From: Hippopus hippopus
Taxonomy: Eukaryota > Mollusca > Bivalvia > Cardiida > Cardiidae
DNA: 64,000 bases
NCBI GenBank assembly: GCA_946811185.2
Contig: OX328103.1
Coordinates: forward strand, 28,936,172 to 29,000,171
Reading direction: 5' to 3'
Shown: positions 56,075-64,000 of the stretch, piece after piece
How the letters are laid out: every line of letters begins with the position of its first letter
Position numbering within the stretch: the first letter of the stretch is position 1
The notes under the pieces: generated by a model
The model's database searches: none
Told to the model about the DNA's origin: nothing
Seen by the model: only the letters and a program-made list of their open reading frames with translations
Made by a program: the position numbers and the translations under genes

Positions 56075-57879
56075 CAGGGTTTTCCATGACGCACAGATCC
56101 TGCGTCAGTGATGTGATTTTAACTCAAATGACCCCCCCAAAAAATAACAGTGGGTCATCAGTGAAGCAACTTTCCAAAATCTAGATAATCTAGGAAATTG
56201 AATAAATCATCATAAATCCAAGTCTGTTCTTGCTTCAGAATCTCAGACGAACACTGTTCTTTTTTTAACTACAGAGTTTTAGATAAAAGTGGTTTTCCAG
56301 TAATTAGTCCCTTACCGGCGAAGCCAAAGGGGACTTTAGGTTTGCACTCTGTCCGTCCGTCTGTCCGTCAGTCCGCACGCAAATCAGTTTTCCGGACTTT
56401 TTTTCTGAACGCTGGTAGATATTGAGCTGATTTTTGGTGTATAAGTCAACCACCATGAGTTACAGATCAAGTTCGTTTCGTTCTGGTCCACTGATTTTTG
56501 ACGAAATTACGGGCCTTGGACTTAGAAATTTTCACGGAAAAAACAGTTTTCCGGTTTTTTTTTCTGACCGCTGGTAGATATTGAGCTGATTTTTGGTGTG
56601 CAAGTCAACAATTATGAGTTACAGATCAAGTTCGAGTTTCGTTCCAGTCCACTGATTTTTGACAAAATAAGGGGCCTTGGACTAAGAAATTTTCATGGAA
56701 AAAACAGTTTTCCGGACTTTTTTTCTAAACGCTGGCAGATGTTGAGCTGATTTTCGGTTTGTAAGTCAACCACTATGAGTTACAGATCAAGTTCGAGTTT
56801 CGTTCTGGTCTGCTGATTTTTGAAGAAATTACGGGCCTTGGACTTAGAAAATTTCACTGAAAAAACAGTTTTCCCAACTTTTTTACTTACAATGCTCATG
56901 TTTGGTATGTAGGTACCTGTCATTGATACCGATCTTCTGTGGGTTATATGCCCAAGGTCAAGGTAAAAAATTTTAACCCTTATCATGAAAACTGATCCTC
57001 AAAACTTTTCATAGTCATTTCTCTGTATATTTTTTAAGTACTTAAGTTATAACACTTATACATGGTAAGCTGGTACCTCTCATTGGTACACACCTGCTGA
57101 AGATAAGTTTAAGGTCATCTCACAAGGTAAAAGTCATATTTCTGAAAATTTGCTTTTATGGGGGCATTTGTGTTTCACAAACAAATCTTGTCTTAGTAAA
57201 ACTTCTTCAATGAACTTACTTTAATGAGGAAAATGCTTATATATCTGACTTTCATTGAAGCATACAAAGACAGACTCTATGCTTATAATTCTGAAAGGGG
57301 GTCAAATACATTCTTTCTCCTCCACAGAGTTTCACAAACTATACCTACCAGCGATATATACGGCCAGTAGGGGATTCGGTATTGCTATGCAATACTATCA
57401 GAATGCTTGTTTATTTATAGAATGAGACTGGTTTACGCATTATTACCATAAAGTACAGTGGACAGTTGTTATAAATACGAGCCCAGTCAATCATAGCTGG
57501 GTTCTCTGTAATTTATAGCTTTTTTTTTTACACCAATTCCAGTAGATAAAAGAACACATTACCAGCCTGTTCTGTTTGCAGAAAATGTCACAACGAAGTA
57601 AACTGTGGCATTCTGTCTTATCGTCTGCTTCCTACATCTGCCGATCACGCCACATCAAGCGAGAATGTTTCATCTGTTAAAAATTGAAGTCGAGCTTTCT
57701 GTCAGAAATGACTATAAGACTTTACTTTCTTGGAGTTTAAAGGTGAAATGTATTGTAAAGCGTGCTTGAAGACGAAGAGACCCATTTATTTTGACTCCCT
57801 AAGTTAAAGAAATGACCCTCAACTAAAGAGGTAGGGGCTCAAAGTGACCCCCAATTTTTAATGCTGAGGGAAAACCCTT
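56075..57879. mobile_element. CAGGGTTTTCC-type element, copy 2, perfect 6-bp TSD
   Basis: Starts CAGGGTTTTCCATGACGCA and ends GAGGGAAAACCCTT. ATGCAC flanks both sides (56069-56074, 57880-57885). Colinear with 46657-48142 except for different nested insertions. No ORF. Confidence 0.85.
56307..57412 (+). mobile_element. HINE-like element nested in the previous one
   Basis: Starts agtcccttaccggcgaagcc with a gtccgtccgtctgtccgtca run. Core units of ~160 bp (cagttttccgg at 56385, 56544, 56705, 56866). Ends ggccagtaggggattcggta. It is absent from the homologous element at 46657. Confidence 0.7.
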
Positions 57880-57885
57880 ATGCAC

Positions 57886-58289
57886 TGAGGGCACTTCTAA
57901 CCTTGTCTCATAATTATGTTACATTATTCTGTCCATTCTCTCTCCCCAAACAAGAAGCTTGTTACTGGAAATCATGCGATTTAATTTTATAACATGAGTT
58001 TATGACAATTTCTGGAGAAAGAAATGACGCCTTTTCAATTTTTAATATTAGTATTTTATATAAGTTTATCATCGCACCAATTCTTTATATACATGTGATA
58101 TCCATTGTCTAATAGCCGACATAAGCTTATGTTTTAATCACTTGATTTTTGGTGTACTCAATTATGTGCATGCTTGTTTCACATTTTGTCATTTTTTCTG
58201 TTAGTTTTCATTGTTTGTGTTAGATTTTCAGCAAGAATTTCAGGTGAGAGTGGGGACCGTAACGAAAGGTAAGTGAAACAGGCCATTTT
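57886..58289. other. Gene-free stretch
   Basis: Nothing recognised. Confidence 0.5.
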
Positions 58290-58512
58290 TTAACCCTTTA
58301 CAGAAAATTGTTTAAATGATCCTGAGAAAGAAGTCTTTTGAATACATGGTAGGTAAAGAAGAACATACAAGTAGTCAGAATTTTTTCCCATTCTTCTCAG
58401 CTTGTCCATCCCATCAAAGACAAATCTTATCGTTAAGTAGCATTTGAACTGTTGTCTGCAAATGCTCTGAATTTAGAGACATCTGAAATTTTGTCAGCTG
58501 GTTAAGAATTAA
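58290..58512 (-). mobile_element. MITE-A, diverged hairpin
   Basis: TTAA at both ends. The hairpin is mostly lost (gaagaacatacaagtagtca). Confidence 0.65.
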
Positions 58513-58543
58513 ATGATTCACAAATTGTCTCAAATATTGATGT

Positions 58544-58758
58544 TATAACCCTTATCCTGCTAAATAGGTGAAATGAAACTTTCAAGCCGATAGTAAAACT
58601 AATATGCTGCTATTTCAAAGGTATCTTTTGAGGAAGGTATCTCCTTATCAGACAGTGTATATCCAAGATCAGACTGCATTTTCTGTACAGTCTGATCTTG
58701 CCTGATCTACACTGTCCACAAAAGGTCTGTGAGTTGGGCTTAGCAGCCTAAGGGTTAA
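58544..58758 (+). mobile_element. MITE-B, full-length
   Basis: Opens ataacccttatcctgctaaa and ends cttagcagcctaagggTTAA. Core gtatatccaagatcagactg paired with cagtctgatcttgcctgatc. It shows the family plan, including actttcaagccgatagtaaa on the left. Confidence 0.82.
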
Positions 58759-58885
58759 GAGTTTAAAAAAAAGAATTTCTTTTGCGGGGGTGGGGGGTGT
58801 AAAGGGTGTAGCGTGATGATATGGTATGAAATAGCTATAAATTTGTTTGATACTAAGGGGGAAAAATGAATTTCAGCTGAAATTT

Positions 58886-59342
58886 TCTTAAACTTTTCCA
58901 AACAACAAATTTCAGAGTATTTGCAGACAATAACATAAATAAAGCATGGATCAAAAATTGAAATTTGTTTTGGGACCAGTGAAAAAGCTGGTGGGAAAAG
59001 GAGTAAATGCTGGTTACAAGCATTCTATCCTTTTTTCCACAATGTTTCCAAAAGCCTTTGGTAAGGTAGTTTAAACTGGGAATTGTTTGCTCAGAGTTCA
59101 GAATATGGTTTCTTAACTCTTTACCAAATGACAAAATTTTAGACTGGTCCAAATTGAAAGCCTTTGCAGACGACAAAATTAATGCAACTCAAAAATTGAA
59201 GTTTCTAGTGGGAAGAGTAGAAAACATTGTGGGAAAAGGAGATTCAAATGCTGGTAACCAGCATTTTCTCTTTTTTCCACATTGTTTTCAAAAGGCTTCT
59301 TTCTCAGAACTAAAAACCCAGTATTGTTTGGTAAAGACTTAA
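58886..59342 (+). mobile_element. Two MITE-A copies in tandem
   Basis: 58886-59100 is diverged. 59113-59342 (230 bp, TTAA to TTAA) has the most typical left end in the window, TTAACTCTTTACCAAATGAC. Confidence 0.82.
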
Positions 59343-59389
59343 CTTATCTGAGCAGAAAATGCTAAAGATGAGCATTTGTGATTGTACTG

Positions 59390-61184
59390 TTCCAGCTTTG
59401 TCTGTGTTGAGAATGTCAACAGTAACCTTGTATGTTCTCTAGGACTACATTGTCTGTCTAAAACTCGTGAACCATGCTCTGTGAAAAGGGGGTTTAATAC
59501 ATCTCCATTATGCATTATAGCAAGCAAGTCATCACATAATTATGGATCCCCAAAATCCATGTTGTTTAACTACTGACTAGATCATGAATTATAATGGTCC
59601 TTTGGCATGCAGAAAAGTTAAAGATAGCAAAAAACTTTTGACTCATGTCAGCCTGCACAGATTACACCACTGACATGGGTCAATATTTTTTGCAAATGCA
59701 CTTAACCCCCTTTTCACAGATCATGACTCTCATTAAACTTTATTGAACTGTTTGTCTAGATGGTATTTCGCACTAGTTGGAGATGGGTCACGTCAGGTAA
59801 AAAAGTAGGTCACCAAAATAAATCTTAGACACATTTTCTGACCAACACTTTTGAAAGTTGGTCAGAACGTTTGTGTCAATGATATCTGGGACAAGTTTGA
59901 AAATCAATCGTGTTAAATAAAAAAGGTCATTGGTCAAATCTAAGAAAAACTTTGTGCCCACAAGAGACCACATAAAATTAGTCCAAAACTCTGGGAAAAT
60001 TGGTCAGAATGTTTGGCTTAATGGTATTTCAAAGGACTATGAAAACTGGTTTCTTTGGATCAAACAGTAAATCACTGGGAAAAATCATAGAAAAACATTG
60101 TGTGCATTTTAGAGGGAACATTTTCAATCCAATGCTCATCGAAGTTGGTAAGAACGTTTGCCCAGATTATTTGTCTAGAAAGTTTCTAATATGGACAAAT
60201 CCTAGAAAATCCTTGCATAAAGTATAAAGAGGCAAAATTAGTTTGATTCTAATGAAACTTTGTTGTGGTGTTTGCCTTAATGAGATCTTGGATAAGTGCA
60301 AAATTGGGTTAACTCTGAGCATGATGTAGGTCAGTGGGGTTAATCTAAGAGAAACTTTGTGTGCACTCTACAGACCGTATTTTCAGTCAAATATTCCTTT
60401 AAACTCATTGAATCTTCAATAGAATGCTTGTCTAAATTACATCTTGGACATGTTTGAAAAAGGTCACGTTAGGTGAATAAATACATGTAGATCACTGGGG
60501 CAGAGCTTAGAAAAACCTGGTGTGCTTTTTAGAGGCCATAATATTATTTTCAATCAGTGCTTATGAAACTTGGCCAGAATCTTCGTCATGATTGTATTTT
60601 AGACAGGTTTGGAACTGGATTATCCCAGGTCAAAAAGGAGGTTAGTAGGTTCAATCCTAGAAAAAAACATTGCTTGTACTGTAGAGGTCATATTTTCAGT
60701 CTAATGTACATAGAATTTGGTCTGAATGTTTGAATTTGTTGTTTGATTTGAAGCCCCAAACATGTCAAAACGCCATGTTACAGCATTACTGATAAAGACC
60801 TTGTTCCTCATTTGAATACATAATAACCATTCATTATGTACATTTTATCTTGTGCTTTTAAATATTACTGTATAACTGATACTCCTAAAACAGATGGATT
60901 GATCATAAAATTGTGTATTTTCATACACGATTAGCAAATGGCACTGAGCATTAATATGCACATTCGATTTTTATGCTGTATGACACTCAGCTATTAACTC
61001 GTATATTGCCAGATATACCAAGGTTTGCATAATATGACTTTAATCAACTATTTTCATTAAAACATTAATACTTTATCACTCATGTAAGGATCTTTATATC
61101 AGAGTTATACGGTAACTACACATGTAATCCTCTCAACAGTACAGGCCCAGGTGAGCGATTCAGGGCCATTATAGCACTCTTGTT
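59390..61184 (+). mobile_element. HINE/pearl-like array with intact 3' terminus
   Basis: About eight decayed ~150-bp core units between 59390 and 60780 (ttggtcagaatgtttg, gtgtgcactctacagac). A non-repetitive 3' part ends caggtgagcgattcagggcc / attatagcactcttgtt. A MITE-E interrupts the first unit. Confidence 0.65.
59473..59725. mobile_element. MITE-E, best-preserved copy
   Basis: catgctctgtgaaaaggggg at the left is inverted at the right (aacccccttttcacagatca). The internal gtcagcctgcac / gactgacatg stem is weaker than in the copy at 27473. Confidence 0.75.
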
Positions 61185-61499
61185 GTATTGAGTGAAGATT
61201 TAATCGTTTAATATAGTGAATGTCAAAGGGGTAAATTTATCCTCTGGAGGAGGTTGGAATTATTTTGAAACAAATTTTGTACATATAGTGTGTGTGTGTG
61301 CGCGCGCATGAGAGAAAGGGAGAGAGAATGAATGGTACATCCCTTTTTCAGGAATCCCAGATTCACTGTTAGGAAAGAATTGTGTTGATGAAACTTTCTT
61401 TTGTAACTGATCAGATCTGAAAGGGGAACATGTGCATTGAAATTAAAAAAAAAAGTTCACGATCCATTTTTGCTCAAATGGGAGATAGATTGATTAATT

Positions 61500-61751
61500 G
61501 TATTGGAGTTAAATGTCATTTTAACAGCTTAGGTCAAATCACGGCAGTCAGTGCACCTAGGCATGTGTTTCCTGGCTTTCTCACACCAGTACTGGCACAC
61601 CTTGCTTTCCAAGTCTCTGACTACTTTTTTCACATGCATCAGAGCTGAGAGGCGAAAAAATCGCCAGAAAGAGAGTTTGTCTCGACTGGATATCAAACTC
61701 AACTACCAGGTTACGAGCCTGATACACTAACATCTGAGCTACCCAACACGG
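61500..61751 (-). mobile_element. SINE-2, reverse copy
   Basis: Reverse-complemented: head gggtagctcagatgttagtg, body gccagtactggtgtgagaaa and gtgcactgactgccgtgatt. It aligns end to end with the SINE at 53700. Confidence 0.82.
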
Positions 61752-62243
61752 TAGAGGTAGACTTTTGAAAACATTGTTGGAAAGGGAGGTAATGCTGGCC
61801 TCATTCTTCCTTTCTACCATTTTTTGGTACCCTTCCAGTAACATTTTATTTATCATTGCTCAAAATGTTTTATTATGAAAGAACCATTAATTTTGTTGTT
61901 AGAGTTCAAATAGATTGACAATGTTGGAAGCAGTCTCAGATACCCACAAAGTGCCAGGTGTTTTTTGATTGCCGTTGACTCATTTCGAAAATGATAATGT
62001 TGTTGCTGGTGATGAAGATGATGATGATGATATGACAATAATGGTGATGCTGATGGTGAATTTGGTGGTGGAGAGAGATTTCTATCCTTGGTGTTTCCAC
62101 GCAGTCTTCAACCTTATTTCAGTTATATCTGGGCGTCATGTGCACCTATCCATGCTGTGTTGGTATTTCATTTACCAGTACTTTGCACAATTTTCAGAAC
62201 CAATGGCTACTTTCCTTCATACCTGTTGTCGGGATAAAAAGAA

Positions 62244-62748
62244 TGGTGAGCGATGAGAAATGAATGAATCTTGTCCCAATGACTGTCATCAAACCTCGGA
62301 TAAAAATTGCAACAGCTGGGGTATCGAACCTGTGAACCCCTAGTTTCGTACCTCGTACTTCATCAACTGAGCAACAAAGCTGAGAATTATGCTGATAAAG
62401 TTTTCTTTTGTAATTGATCAGATCTTAAAGGCAGCCACATTAACGAAAATGAAAGTTATGAGCCCGATCTGACGACTTTAACATAATTTGAGTTATATTG
62501 CAAGCACCTACTTATGCGTTATTGGAGTTTCTTTTAACAGTATTTTGCTTTTAACCTTTCCCAAACCACTGTTTGCTTTCAAACGTAGATCATTTGAAAC
62601 ATTGTTCAAGGATGAGAGAAGAATGAATCTTGTCGCAATGAACTTAATCCTGAAAAAGAAAATACGATAAACCGGGGAATCGAACTATAGAACCATGGGT
62701 TTTAAGTCTGGAACATTACTTTGCCGCTGCTTTTAGTGATGTTGGCTT

Positions 62749-62792
<44 letters not shown>

Positions 62793-63568
62793 GATTTGAT
62801 TTTGAAATGTTTACTTTATTTCTGGAGGGTTGTTATGTGCATGAAGAAACTGGAACATTTTGTAAAGCAAAATGATGTCGGTTACGTTGTGAATTGAATG
62901 GGGTAAAAATGTGAGCGGTGAGAAATGAATGAATCTTGTCGCAATGACTGTCATCAAACCTCGGATAAAAATTGCAACAGCTGGGGTATCGAACCTGTGA
63001 ACCCCTAGTTTTGGACCTCGTACGTCATCAACTGAGCAACGAAGCTGAGAATTATGCTGATAAAGTTTTCTTTTGTAATTGATCAGATCTTAAAGGCAGC
63101 CACATTAACGAAAATGAAAGTTATGAGCCTGATCTGACGACTTCAACATAATTTGAGTTCTATCGCACGCACTTACTTATGCTTTATTGGAGTTTCTTTT
63201 ACCTGTACTTTGCTTTTAACCTTTCTCAAACCATTGTTTGCTTTCAAACGTAGATCATTTGAAACACTGTTCAAGGATGAGAGAAGAATGAATCCTATCG
63301 CAGTTGAACTTAAGCAATCCTGAAAAAGAAAATTAGATTAGCCAGGGAATCGAACTATAGAGCCTTGGGTTTCAAGTCTGGAACATGACTTTGCCGCTGC
63401 TTTTAGTGATGTTGGCAGAGAGAGAGAGAGACAGAGAGACAGAGAGTGTATTTGATTTTGAAATGTGTACTTTATTCCTGGAAGGTTGTTATGTGCGAGA
63501 AGAAATTGTAACATTTTGTAAAGAAAAATGATGTAGAGTTGTGTTGTGAATTGAAGGGAAAAAAACCT
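62244..63568. repeat. Tandem duplication, two ~660-bp units with tRNA-like segments
   Basis: 62244-62908 and 62909-63568 align throughout. Each has two reversed tRNA-like segments (ggggtatcgaacctgtgaac; gggaatcgaactatag, whose complements carry GGTTCGATACC and AGTTCGATTCC B-box-like words) and a GT/GA microsatellite. Diverged traces of the same unit at 61288-61450 and 63656-63750 suggest an older, longer array. Confidence 0.75.
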
Positions 63569-64000
63569 ATTTTGAAGGAGGCAAGCATATCTCATGTTTA
63601 GGAATTCTTGACACAATTTGATTTTGTGAAGAAGTGGTGAAAAGTAAAGAAGTATGTTGCGGAAGCCTACTTTTGAAGTTGATCGATTCTTAGGGGGAGA
63701 CATTGATAAGGTAAACGAAAAATATGTTTATGAGTCATGTTTGCAAGACCTTGGAGAGAAAGATCTTGCTATGATGGGAGAAAATACTGGTGTCATATCC
63801 CCAAGCCTGTCCCCATAGTTTGGAAGCACTGGAAATGATAAGTGTATATTTGATTGTTCTTTACTGATTTTTTGGAAAGAATCAAAACTTAAAGATAAAA
63901 AAATTGGAAAAACTGTGGACAAGCAATTGGAAATACGGTAGACTAGCTGGAAATCGAGTAAAGAAATGGCATGATTTGAATGGAGAACAAAGATGTTTTC
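63569..64000. other. Gene-free right edge
   Basis: Weak similarity to the 660-bp unit (63656-63750) and a possible MITE-A scrap near 63775. Nothing else. Confidence 0.4.

Noticed and set aside
61969..62256. Plus-strand 95-codon ORF with an acidic run
   Set aside because: The Asp run comes from a GAT microsatellite, and the frame overlaps the start of the 660-bp repeat units.

Overview
This is AT-rich, gene-poor, intron-bearing eukaryotic nuclear DNA, most likely from a bivalve mollusc. That placement is inference. It rests on tRNA-derived SINEs with a GATATGACTGAAATAATGTTG-type tail, on 'pearl'/HINE-like elements built from ~145-165 bp tandem cores with hairpin ends, and on a very dense load of small palindromic MITEs. 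There are no bacterial operons, CRISPR arrays or viral genes. Most short ORFs in the window are chance ORFs inside repeats.

One host gene could be rebuilt exon by exon. On the minus strand, six phase-compatible exons between 8061 and 248 encode the first 282 residues of a CENP-T-like inner-kinetochore protein, and the gene runs off the left edge. Three TPRT motifs followed by a short hydrophobic helix resemble the CDK1-regulated NDC80-binding motifs of CENP-T. A downstream exon pair is duplicated. A second host gene may end at 38589-38700 (plus strand, 36-residue terminal exon, product unknown). Weaker exon candidates lie at 10330-10540 and 17013-17112 (minus).

The rest is a mobile-element landscape. 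(a) MITE-A (~230 bp, TTAA ends, central hairpin) has over 40 copies or fragments, and MITE-B (~210 bp, TTAA ends, a different hairpin) about 18. MITE-E (~245 bp) has three. (b) HINE/pearl-like tandem-core elements lie at 0.8-1.2, 9.5, 12.3-13.2, 18.2-19.2, 29.1-29.9, 40.0-42.2, 43.1-52.1, 53.5-54.3, 56.3-57.4 and 59.4-61.2 kb. (c) Two SINE families are present. (d) A dead pogo/Tigger-type transposase with a C-terminal PHD finger lies at 11.1-13.7 kb, and a Tc1-like transposase scrap at 27.0-27.3 kb. (e) Several non-autonomous DNA elements have readable target-site duplications: a 909-bp long-TIR element (1617-2525), a 1.58-kb element with tandem-repeat TIRs (14306-15880), a 152-bp snapback (35082-35233), and three CAGGGTT-ended elements with 6-bp duplications (43727-44849, 46657-48142, 56075-57879).

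The most unusual item is a complete 528-bp TRIM-like LTR element at 48487-49014. Its two ~207-bp LTRs each carry a tRNA-like A box and B box, and an exact 18-nt tRNA-Pro primer-binding site follows the 5' LTR. It lies in a deep nest (43.1-52.1 kb): a tandem-core array, split by a TA-flanked 6.45-kb element, which itself holds a CAGGG element (holding another TA element), the TRIM, a hAT-like element, MITEs and a SINE.
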